7,504 nucleotides of DNA from the NCBI GenBank assembly GCA_024225895.1, contig JAAEMC010001069.1, forward strand, positions 1-7,504. Reading direction: 5' to 3'. The first letter of the stretch is position 1. Each line of letters starts with the position of its first letter. This document shows, one piece after another, positions 1-5,673 of the stretch. This DNA comes from Desulfobacteraceae bacterium. Its GTDB lineage: Bacteria > Desulfobacterota > Desulfobacteria > Desulfobacterales > Desulfobacteraceae. Position numbers and translations under genes: made by a program. The notes beneath the pieces are model-generated. The model was not told the origin of the DNA and ran no database searches. It saw nothing but the letters and a program-made list of their open reading frames with translations.

Positions 1-1059
1 AAGCAACTGGAAGAATACAACCGGAGCATTGATACTTTTAATACTGATATTGATACGCTTCGAGAACAAAAGTCCTTTTTCGGTTTCGGTAGTACCAAGA
101 AAAGCGCCTTAGAAGAAATGGCTCAAAAGGCCAAAAGGATAACACACCAGTATTTTGGGAAAACCATCAGTCTCTATGCCCCCATGTACATTTCCGATTA
201 TTGCTCCAACCACTGCACCTATTGCGGGTTTAATGCAGTTACTGATTTTAAACGTAAAAAATTAACCATTGAGCAGATTGAAACCGAGGCAAAGGCCATT
301 GCCGATACCGGCATCCGGCATATTCTTATTTTAACTGGAGAAGCCCCGCAGAAAACACCCATGTCCTACCTTAAGGATTCGGTACTTGCTTTAAGAAAAC
401 ATTTTGCATCCATTGCCCTTGAAATATTTCCCATGGATGAAGACAACTACAAAGAATTGATAGATGCCGGGGCAGACGCCATCACTATTTATCAGGAAGT
501 TTATGACCGCAGGATTTATAAAGATGTTCACCCCAAGGGAAGAAAATCCGATTACGCCTATCGGCTTGAAACGCCTGAACGAGGGGCAATGGCCGGGTTC
601 AGGGCAGTGAATATCGGTACGCTTTTTGGCCTTGGAGAACCCGGGTCCGAAGCTTTTTTCGCTGGAATGCATGCAAAATACCTTGAACAGGAACACCCGG
701 ATGTGGAGGTTTCCTTGTCTTTACCGAGGATGCGCAAAGCCCTTGGCGGTATTGAACCCAAAAATGTATTGGATGACACTCGTTTTGTCCAGTTCATGCT
801 GGCTTGGCGCCTGTTCATGCCAAGGCTTGGGATTACCATATCCACAAGGGAATCTGCCAAGTTCAGGGACCGGTTGATTCAGCTTGGCGTCACAAGATAT
901 TCTGCCGGATCCAAAACCGATGTGGGCGGATATGCAGGTCAGGATGATGATGGCACGGTCCAGTTTGAAGTCACAGACACAAGAAATGTGGGCCAGGTCG
1001 TCCAAATGATCAAAAAGAGCGGGTATCAGCCGGTTTTCAAAGACTGGGAGATTGTATAA
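1..1059 (+). CDS. thiH: 2-iminoacetate synthase ThiH (radical SAM tyrosine lyase), 5' end cut by window
   Basis: ThiH cleaves tyrosine with a 5'-deoxyadenosyl radical, giving dehydroglycine (2-iminoacetate) for the ThiG thiazole synthase and p-cresol as by-product; it is the anaerobic counterpart of the oxidase ThiO. The frame is open from base 1 and encodes 352 residues before TAA at 1057-1059. E. coli ThiH is about 377 residues, so some tens of N-terminal residues probably lie upstream. The ATG at 118 falls inside the conserved segment LEEMAQKAKRITHQYFGKT and is not the real start. The radical SAM motif CSNHCTYC (CX3CX2C, codons 202-225) is followed by GF, as in ThiH. Further family features are ILILTGEAPQ, the stretch YQEVYDRRIYKDVHPKGRK, GTLFGLGEP, and the C-terminal pattern YSAGSKTDVGGY. 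The protein is cytosolic and binds one 4Fe-4S cluster. It is the first visible gene of the thi operon, one base upstream of thiF. The segment encoded by roughly bases 40-108 matches my memory of the family poorly. Confidence 0.96.
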   Translation, partial: KQLEEYNRSIDTFNTDIDTLREQKSFFGFGSTKKSALEEMAQKAKRITHQYFGKTISLYAPMYISDYCSNHCTYCGFNAVTDFKRKKLTIEQIETEAKAIADTGIRHILILTGEAPQKTPMSYLKDSVLALRKHFASIALEIFPMDEDNYKELIDAGADAITIYQEVYDRRIYKDVHPKGRKSDYAYRLETPERGAMAGFRAVNIGTLFGLGEPGSEAFFAGMHAKYLEQEHPDVEVSLSLPRMRKALGGIEPKNVLDDTRFVQFMLAWRLFMPRLGITISTRESAKFRDRLIQLGVTRYSAGSKTDVGGYAGQDDDGTVQFEVTDTRNVGQVVQMIKKSGYQPVFKDWEIV

Positions 1060-1060
1060 A

Positions 1061-1603
1061 ATGAAGATCGGTGTGGCAGGCTGCGGTGGTATCGGGTCCA
1101 ATGTGGCCCGCAATCTTGTCCAGGCAGGGATTAAGAATTTCAAACTCATTGATTTTGATCATGTAGAGGTTGCCAACCTGAACCGCCAGTTTTACCAGGT
1201 TTCCCAGGCTGGTAAAAAAAAGACCGACTGCCTAGAACAAAATCTTAGGGCCATCAACCCGGATCTTGCCATTGAAAAGATTGACCAAAAAATTATGCCC
1301 GGTGACAGTCCTGGCCTTTTTGCGGATTGTGATATTATTGTAGAAGGATTTGATACCAAAGAATCCAAAAAAATGATTATGGAAGAAATGGCTCAAACAG
1401 GAAAGACCCTGGTGTCAGCATCTGGAATAGCCGGTTTTGCCATGGAAACTGTTCAAATACGTAGAATTGGCAATGCTTTTGTCGTGGGAGACTTTTCATC
1501 GGATCAGGACCGGTTTGATTTGTTTGCCCCTAAGATCATCATGGTAGCAGCCATGATGGCAGGCATTGTTTTAAATATGAAACAAAGACAGATTGTCCCT
1601 TAA
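1061..1603 (+). CDS. thiF: Short-form ThiF, ThiS-adenylating E1-like protein
   Basis: ThiF uses ATP to adenylate the C-terminal glycine of the sulfur carrier ThiS, before ThiS becomes a thiocarboxylate and donates sulfur to the thiazole ring. The protein has 180 residues from ATG 1061. It opens directly on the Rossmann strand and nucleotide loop GVAGCGGIGSN (4-14). Next come the E1-type LIDFDHVEVANLNRQFY (29-45) with the ATP-contacting Asp and Arg, GKKKTD (51-56), and GFDTKESK (97-104), which carries the metal-binding Asp. The full-length enzyme is about 250 residues. This form lacks the N-terminal extension and has no CXXC zinc pairs; its only cysteines are C8, C57 and C90. That fits the compact 'ThiF family 2' known in anaerobes. 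A TTG at 1052 is in frame, but GGGAG (1046-1050) is suitably spaced only for ATG 1061. The neighbours leave little doubt that the pathway is thiamine; related E1-like proteins of other pathways are the alternative. Confidence 0.9.
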   Translation: MKIGVAGCGGIGSNVARNLVQAGIKNFKLIDFDHVEVANLNRQFYQVSQAGKKKTDCLEQNLRAINPDLAIEKIDQKIMPGDSPGLFADCDIIVEGFDTKESKKMIMEEMAQTGKTLVSASGIAGFAMETVQIRRIGNAFVVGDFSSDQDRFDLFAPKIIMVAAMMAGIVLNMKQRQIVP

Positions 1604-1610
1604 ATAAGGG
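1597..1610 (+). promoter_or_regulatory. Inverted repeat over the thiF stop codon and the upstream purine-rich element of thiD2-thiE
   Basis: The sequence CCCTTA-AA-TAAGGG is a perfect 6-base inverted repeat containing the thiF stop codon (TAA 1601-1603). Its right arm starts the G-rich run AAGGGGG (1606-1612), the best Shine-Dalgarno-like element before thiE. As RNA, a 5-bp stem with a 4-base loop could hide that element until a ribosome finishing thiF opens it. This suggests translational coupling, but it is inference only: the stem is short and may be chance. Confidence 0.3.
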
Positions 1611-1634
1611 GGTGCCCTGAAAAGCAACGAGATT

Positions 1635-2669
1635 ATGGAAGAGAAACGAATAATAGATGCAAACATCAACCGGTCGGCAGAAGGCCTCAGGGTGTTGGAG
1701 GATATCGCCCGGTTTGTTTTCAATGACAAGGCGCTGTCTGCAAGTCTAAGACAAGTTAGACACAAGGTCCGGGAACTATTCAAAGGCCGGGAGCGTGATC
1801 TTCTGGTATCAAGAGATTCAGCCTCGGATGTGGGTGCGCAGACATCGCAGGCAACCACATCAGATATGCGTTCGGATATCAAAGATGCCGTCCTTTCGAA
1901 TTTCAAGCGGGTACAAGAGGCTGTAAGATCTATTGAAGAGTGCCTGAAGATCCTTGGGGAATATAACCGGGGTAAGGAAATGGAAGCCCTGCGTTTCCAC
2001 GTATATTCTCTGGAACCAAAGATGATATCCCTTTTCACAAGAGCACTACCCCAGGGAATTTACGGGATTCTCGGGGAGAAGTTTTCTTGTGGCCGCACCA
2101 ATGTCCAGGTGGCCAAAGAGATGGCAGATGCCGGTATTGATTTGATCCAGTACAGGGAAAAACTAACGGACAAGAGCATCAAAGACATTTATGAAGAGTG
2201 CAAAGAAATTAGAAAAATCACCAAAAGTGCAGACATTCCGTTTATTGTCAATGATTATGCCGACATTGCCCTCATGGTCGGGGCAGACGGTATTCACCAG
2301 GGTCAGGATGACCTGCCCATACCTGCATTGCGTGCCATTGCCGGGGACATGATGCTTGGTTGTTCCACCCATTCTCCTGAACAGGCAAAAAAGGCCATTG
2401 AAGACGGTGCTGATTATATCGGGGTCGGTCCCATCTTTTCGACACAGACAAAGGAGGATGTGGTTGACCCCGTCGGGTTTGAATACCTGGAATATGTGGC
2501 AGAAAACCATACCATTCCTTTTGTGGCTATCGGCGGTATCAAACGCCACCATCTTGGGGATGTGTTAAGACGAGGTGCAAAGACAGTTTGCCTTGTGACA
2601 GAGATCATTGGGGCGGATAATATACAAGCCAGAATTAAAGAAATAAAAGATATTATGGGGAGAGAGTAA
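1635..2669 (+). CDS. thiE: ThiD2-ThiE fusion: HMP-phosphate kinase domain plus thiamine-phosphate synthase
   Basis: This is a two-domain enzyme of 344 residues. The N-terminal domain (about 1-130) carries the ThiD2 signature RIIDANINRSAEGLRVLEDIARF (5-27) and the helix DIKDAVLSNFKRVQEAVRSIEECLK (81-105). ThiD2 is an HMP-P kinase unrelated to the ribokinase-fold ThiD, and members tested act on HMP-P rather than free HMP. The C-terminal domain (about 138-344) is a TIM-barrel ThiE, which joins HMP-PP to thiazole phosphate to give thiamine phosphate and PPi. Its motifs are IQYREK (171-176), FIVNDYADIALMVGADGIHQGQDDLP (203-228), GCSTHSPEQA (242-251), IGVGPIFSTQTK (262-273) and VAIGGI (297-302). 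All expected motifs are present. ATG 1635 is chosen because the homology starts right after it, but it has only a weak GAGA nearby. An in-frame CTG at 1617 lies closer to AAGGGGG (1606-1612). thiC follows with no gap. Confidence 0.95.
   Translation: MEEKRIIDANINRSAEGLRVLEDIARFVFNDKALSASLRQVRHKVRELFKGRERDLLVSRDSASDVGAQTSQATTSDMRSDIKDAVLSNFKRVQEAVRSIEECLKILGEYNRGKEMEALRFHVYSLEPKMISLFTRALPQGIYGILGEKFSCGRTNVQVAKEMADAGIDLIQYREKLTDKSIKDIYEECKEIRKITKSADIPFIVNDYADIALMVGADGIHQGQDDLPIPALRAIAGDMMLGCSTHSPEQAKKAIEDGADYIGVGPIFSTQTKEDVVDPVGFEYLEYVAENHTIPFVAIGGIKRHHLGDVLRRGAKTVCLVTEIIGADNIQARIKEIKDIMGRE
2657..2662 (+). promoter_or_regulatory. Ribosome binding site of thiC inside the end of thiE
   Basis: GGGGAG sits seven bases before the thiC ATG (2670) and lies within the last codons of the thiE domain (Gly-Arg-Glu). 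The stop and the next start are directly adjacent (TAA ATG), an arrangement typical of translational coupling. Confidence 0.7.
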
Positions 2670-3953
2670 ATGAGTAAAAGCTATACAACACAAATGGACG
2701 CCGCAAAAAAAGGGATTTTCACACCTCAGATGGAGGACGTGCTGGCCAATGAGTCTATTTCTAAGGAAGCACTCATGGCAGGTCTGGCCAAGGGTCATAT
2801 CTCAATTCCTGCAAACAAGAACCACGCCTGTTTAAAAGGCGGTGGTGTGGGAACAGGGCTTAAGACCAAGATCAATGTCAATTTAGGGGTATCAAAGGAT
2901 GTCTGCTCATTTGATTCAGAAATGAGCAAGGCAAGCCTGGCCCTTGAGTTCAATACCGACGCCGTCATGGACTTAAGCGTATCCGGAGATACCGAAGGGT
3001 TCAGAAAACGGCTTGTGGCAGAGGTTCCTGTTATGATCGGCACTGTGCCCATCTATGATACCTTAACCCGCACCGGCAAAGAGGTTAAGGATATTACTCT
3101 GGATGACTGGTTCAAGACCGTTGAGATCCATGCACAAAACGGTATTGATTTTATTACAATCCATGCCGGGCTTACCCAAAAATGTATCCAGAGCCTGCGA
3201 ACAAATCCCAGGCTTTGCGGAATTGTAAGCAGGGGCGGATCCATTCTTTTTGAATGGATGGAAAAAAATCAAAAGGAAAATCCTTTTTATGAGCATTTTG
3301 ACAGATTACTGGCTATTTGCGAAGAATATGATGTTTGCATTAGCCTTGGTGATGGGCTTCGTCCCGGTGCCATTAAAGATTCTACAGATGCGCCCCAGAT
3401 CGAAGAATTGATTACCTTAGGGGAACTGACCAAGCGGGCCTGGGAAAAAAATATTCAGGTAATGATTGAAGGACCTGGTCATGTACCTTTGCACGAAGTG
3501 GAAATGAACATGCAATTGCAAAAGAAATTGTGCCATAATGCACCCTTCTATGTATTGGGACCTCTGGTGACTGATATTGCACCGGGTTATGACCACATAA
3601 CCTCAGCCATTGGCGGGGCGTTGGCAGCTATGTACGGAGCGGATTTTTTGTGTTATGTCACTCCTGCCGAGCATTTAAGGCTTCCCACAGTCGAAGATGT
3701 CAAAGAGGGAATTATGGCATCTAAAATTGCTGCCCATGCAGGAGATTTGGCCAAAGGTCTCACTTATGCCGATCACATTGACCATAAAATGAGTAAAGCC
3801 AGGGGGAATTTGGACTGGGACGGCCAGTTTGAATGTGCCATTGATCCTGAAAAAGCCATGGCATACAGAGAATCTTCTCAACCAAAGGATGGAGAAGTCT
3901 GTACTATGTGCGGGGATTTTTGTGCGGTAAAACGGGTGAAGGAGCTTTTATAA
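2670..3953 (+). CDS. thiC: Phosphomethylpyrimidine synthase ThiC, compact form
   Basis: ThiC is a radical SAM enzyme that rearranges the purine intermediate AIR into HMP-phosphate, the pyrimidine half of thiamine. The protein has 427 residues, about 200 fewer than E. coli ThiC; the difference is the missing N-terminal domain. Family landmarks are [10 protein letters not shown] (66-75), IHAGLTQK (164-171), SRGGSI (187-192), [11 protein letters not shown] (225-235), [15 protein letters not shown] (266-280), [22 protein letters not shown] (296-317) and [12 protein letters not shown] (328-339). His271 and His335 are 64 residues apart, like the matching pair in E. coli ThiC that aligns with the zinc ligands. 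The C-terminal cluster motif is CTMCGDFC (C411, C414, C418), i.e. CX2CX3C rather than the CX2CX4C of long ThiC. Translation starts at ATG 2670 directly after the thiE stop, with GGGGAG at 2657-2662. The closest alternative is BzaF, the paralog that makes 5-hydroxybenzimidazole for B12. The thiamine operon context favours ThiC. Confidence 0.95.
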   Translation: MSKSYTTQMDAAKKGIFTPQMEDVLANESISKEALMAGLAKGHISIPANKNHACLKGGGVGTGLKTKINVNLGVSKDVCSFDSEMSKASLALEFNTDAVMDLSVSGDTEGFRKRLVAEVPVMIGTVPIYDTLTRTGKEVKDITLDDWFKTVEIHAQNGIDFITIHAGLTQKCIQSLRTNPRLCGIVSRGGSILFEWMEKNQKENPFYEHFDRLLAICEEYDVCISLGDGLRPGAIKDSTDAPQIEELITLGELTKRAWEKNIQVMIEGPGHVPLHEVEMNMQLQKKLCHNAPFYVLGPLVTDIAPGYDHITSAIGGALAAMYGADFLCYVTPAEHLRLPTVEDVKEGIMASKIAAHAGDLAKGLTYADHIDHKMSKARGNLDWDGQFECAIDPEKAMAYRESSQPKDGEVCTMCGDFCAVKRVKELL

Positions 3954-3970
3954 AAATTATTTTCAGATTT

Positions 3971-4531
3971 TTACTTAAGTGGGGTGCCAAGTCCCATGGA
4001 TTGGGCATTTGGGCATAGATGTTTTGCCTTGCAATGAATGCAGGCAATTTTTGAAAAGATTACAAAAATCCTGAAAATAATCAGCATCACAAGGCTTGCG
4101 AAAATAAAAAGAGTGATAAAAGAAAAATTATAAAAGAGTGCAGGCACAAGGCCAAGAATGGGTAAAATAAGTGAAGCCATGTAAAGGTTGTTATGGCAGA
4201 AAAGCCCTTTTGCCCTATGACTGAAATTTTTTAAGTCCCCTTTGCGTGCTTTCCTTTGAGCAAGGATGTTGAGCCCTGAGATACAAATCGCATTTTCCAG
4301 GTGGGTATACACACAATTGGGGCAGACCAAAAACGGCATTAAAATATACATTTGGGCCATGGCAAAAACAAAGTACAAAAGGCCGATTACGGCAGCAATG
4401 CCTGAGAATCCATATGCCAGGTAAAAGCCAAAAGCTCCTATGGCATAATGGGCAATGGTGGTGAAATTATATAAAACAATGCTGGACAGGGGATATTTAT
4501 TATAAAGTATTTTTTCTAATTGCTTGTCCAT
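3971..4531 (-). CDS. Uncharacterised four-helix membrane protein with two cysteine clusters
   Basis: I cannot give this 186-residue protein a function. Four hydrophobic segments are visible at about 18-42, 43-67, 115-134 and 136-160, so it is an inner-membrane protein. Each helix pair ends in a cysteine group: C70-P-N-C73 with C83 after helix 2, and C164-I-H-C167 with C173 after helix 4. The first group is followed by the stretch THLENAICISGLNILAQRKARKG, and the second by PNAQSMGL. Lysine and arginine are concentrated in the N-terminus and the 68-114 loop, so by the positive-inside rule both cysteine groups and both termini face the cytoplasm. This argues for metal or Fe-S binding rather than periplasmic disulfide chemistry, but that is inference. 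C112 and H113 lie just before helix 3. The repeated layout suggests an ancient duplication of a helix-helix-cysteine unit. The gene converges on thiC (17 bases between stops), so it is not part of that operon. ATG 4531 has no clear Shine-Dalgarno sequence. Confidence 0.85.
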   Translation of the reverse strand: MDKQLEKILYNKYPLSSIVLYNFTTIAHYAIGAFGFYLAYGFSGIAAVIGLLYFVFAMAQMYILMPFLVCPNCVYTHLENAICISGLNILAQRKARKGDLKNFSHRAKGLFCHNNLYMASLILPILGLVPALFYNFSFITLFIFASLVMLIIFRIFVIFSKIACIHCKAKHLCPNAQSMGLGTPLK

Positions 4532-4542
4532 GCTAATACACT

Positions 4543-4571
4543 GTATAAAATATTTTTATATTCATAGGCAA
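4543..4571 (-). promoter_or_regulatory. Candidate sigma-70 promoter for the membrane-protein gene
   Basis: Reading the minus strand, TTGCCT (4566-4571) and TTATAC (4543-4548) are separated by 17 bases, a good sigma-70 layout. Transcription would begin only about 5 bases before the ATG at 4531, giving a nearly leaderless message and fitting the lack of a Shine-Dalgarno sequence. The region is very AT-rich, so a chance match is possible. Confidence 0.35.
4544..4560. repeat. AT-only 17-base palindrome in the divergent intergenic region
   Basis: TATAAAA-TAT-TTTTATA is a perfect 7-base inverted repeat with a 3-base centre. It overlaps the candidate -10 box and most of the spacer of the minus-strand promoter. 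It could be an operator or simply the melted AT-rich core of the promoter. Confidence 0.4.
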
Positions 4572-4602
4572 GTCTGATATTAAAAACAGCCGTGAAGACG
4601 AG

Positions 4603-4616
4603 CCAATTCCAATTGG
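4603..4616. repeat. CCAATT-CC-AATTGG palindrome, possible operator
   Basis: This perfect 6-base inverted repeat with a 2-base centre lies 64 bases before the DUF4438 start and 71 bases before the membrane-protein start on the other strand. A second short palindrome, TTGGCCAA (4642-4649), shares the TTGG/CCAA core and is centred 36 bases away. I recognise no regulator with this site. Confidence 0.35.
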
Positions 4617-4668
4617 GCAATGTGTGTTAATCATTTGCTCTTTGGCCAAGGATCGTTTTTATCTGCTC

Positions 4669-4674
4669 GGGAGG
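4669..4674 (+). promoter_or_regulatory. Ribosome binding site fixing the DUF4438 start
   Basis: GGGAGG is five bases before ATG 4680. It decides against the longer in-frame start at 4620, whose extra 20 residues ([13 protein letters not shown] and on) do not resemble the family. Confidence 0.75.
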
Positions 4675-4679
4675 TTCAC

Positions 4680-5585
4680 ATGTTAAAGACCAATGAAGAG
4701 AAGATTGTTGAGATGTATATGGAATGCAAACCCGGCCAGCCAAGAATTGGAGCAGGCTGGCGGGTGGACCATAAGGGCAAACCCTTTATTCTGCCTTCCA
4801 TCGGGGGGATTACCCTAAATGTTGTGGTGGGGGATTCTGCCTTTGGCCTGGCCGGAGATCATATTGAACCAGGTGCCAGTTGTACTGCCAACGATAAAAA
4901 AATGTTCGAATTTCCCAATAATTCATTGCAAATGTTATCCTGTGTGGGTAATGATGCAAAAATACTTTCAGGAAATGCGAAAGGGGCAAAAGGTACGGTT
5001 ATTGGTCATCACGGCGGTTCTGAGCACATTATAATTGATTTTGCCAAGGATGTGCTTCAAAAAATGACCTATGATGATAAAATTTTAATTCGAACCAGTG
5101 GGCAGGGGCTGGAACTCACTCATTTCCCTGATATAAAACTTTTTAATCTTGATCCGCTGTTGTTGAAAAAATTAAAGATTAAAACAACCCCAAAAGGCAT
5201 TTTAAAAGTTCCGGTCACAACCAAGGTCCCGGCCCAATGCATGGGTTCAGGACTGGGGCGGGCCCATGTGGCAGCCGGTGACTATGACGTGATGACCAGT
5301 GATCCTGAAACCGTCGAGAAGTATAAGATCGATCAATTGCGTTTCGGTGATTTTGTAGCCCTGATGGACCATGATAATTCTTATGGAAGGGCGTTTGTAC
5401 AGGGAGCGGTAAGCATCGGCATAGTGGTGCATTCCGATTGCAGGCTTGCAGGTCATGGGCCCGGAATTACAACGATTATGACCTGCCCGAAACCATTGAT
5501 TGAGCCTGTGCTGGATTCCAAAGCCAATATTGCGGACCGGATGAAAATCGGAAATAAACGGCCAAGTAAAAAGAAGAAAAAATAA
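4680..5585 (+). CDS. DUF4438 domain protein, function unknown
   Basis: The 301-residue product resembles, from memory, the structurally solved Thermotoga maritima protein TM1086 over nearly its whole length. Shared landmarks are [10 protein letters not shown] (1-10), the segment [30 protein letters not shown] (38-67), LSCVGN (86-91), [18 protein letters not shown] (96-113), SGQGLEL (140-146), NLDPLLL (156-162), [18 protein letters not shown] (188-205), [20 protein letters not shown] (220-239) and the stretch [27 protein letters not shown] (242-268). The many conserved Gly, His and Asp residues, notably HDNSYG and HGPG, suggest an enzyme or ligand-binding protein, but I know of no assigned reaction. 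There is no signal peptide or membrane segment, so it is probably cytosolic. The C-terminus ends in a basic tail, KRPSKKKKK. It reads away from the membrane-protein gene; the RNA methyltransferase starts 88 bases downstream and could be co-transcribed. Its substrate cannot be inferred from this context. Confidence 0.88.
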   Translation: MLKTNEEKIVEMYMECKPGQPRIGAGWRVDHKGKPFILPSIGGITLNVVVGDSAFGLAGDHIEPGASCTANDKKMFEFPNNSLQMLSCVGNDAKILSGNAKGAKGTVIGHHGGSEHIIIDFAKDVLQKMTYDDKILIRTSGQGLELTHFPDIKLFNLDPLLLKKLKIKTTPKGILKVPVTTKVPAQCMGSGLGRAHVAAGDYDVMTSDPETVEKYKIDQLRFGDFVALMDHDNSYGRAFVQGAVSIGIVVHSDCRLAGHGPGITTIMTCPKPLIEPVLDSKANIADRMKIGNKRPSKKKKK

Positions 5586-5658
5586 TCCTGGGAAGCCGGG
5601 AGAAATTATAACCATCCCATAATACCGGGAAAACAAAACTGTCTGACTATTTTGATTC

Positions 5659-5663
5659 AAGGA
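5659..5663 (+). promoter_or_regulatory. Ribosome binding site that decides the methyltransferase start
   Basis: AAGGA (within AAGGAAG, 5659-5665) is 10 bases before GTG 5674 but only one base before GTG 5665. The spacing favours the second GTG, making the protein three residues shorter than the longest reading. Confidence 0.5.
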
Positions 5664-5673
5664 AGTGAAAAGA

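Larger units (their letters stand above)
4532..4679. other. 148-base divergent intergenic region
   Basis: This region separates the 5' ends of the membrane-protein gene (minus) and the DUF4438 gene (plus), and must hold promoters for both unless DUF4438 is expressed some other way. A plausible minus-strand promoter is visible. No convincing sigma-70 or sigma-54 promoter is visible for the plus strand. It also contains three short perfect palindromes (4544-4560, 4603-4616, 4642-4649). Confidence 0.6.

Noticed and set aside
1..117. TPP riboswitch upstream of the thiamine genes
   Set aside because: The window starts inside thiH coding sequence, so any operon leader is outside it; no thi-box-like elements were seen in the internal gaps.
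721..1149. Minus-strand open frame of 142 codons opposite thiH and the start of thiF
   Set aside because: It crosses the junction of two real genes on the other strand and shows no family features.
1571..2038. Minus-strand open frame of 155 codons opposite thiD2-thiE
   Set aside because: It lies fully opposite a well-supported gene, has a Ser/Arg-rich composition typical of antisense shadows, and shows no recognisable domain.
3953..3963. AAAAT-T-ATTTT inverted repeat between the thiC and membrane-protein stops as a bidirectional terminator
   Set aside because: The stem is only A-T pairs and short; it would be too weak for an intrinsic terminator, though an AT-rich 3' end could still form here.
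3971..4531. The membrane protein as a DsbB/VKOR-type disulfide enzyme or a thiamine transporter
   Set aside because: Predicted topology puts the cysteines on the cytoplasmic side, and the gene is convergent to, not part of, the thi operon; no transporter motif was recognised.
4603..4638. Sigma-54 promoter before the DUF4438 gene
   Set aside because: The GG and GC pairs (about 4616 and 4637) are 19 bases apart rather than the required 10.
4620..4679. Twenty-residue N-terminal extension of the DUF4438 protein from ATG 4620
   Set aside because: The strong GGGAGG at 4669-4674 fits ATG 4680, where family similarity also begins.
5596..5630. CCGGGA repeated at 5596-5601 and 5625-5630 with TCCC between (5615-5618), as a terminator or switch before the methyltransferase
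   Set aside because: Stems of four bases with loops of 8-13 bases and no T run are not stable enough to call.
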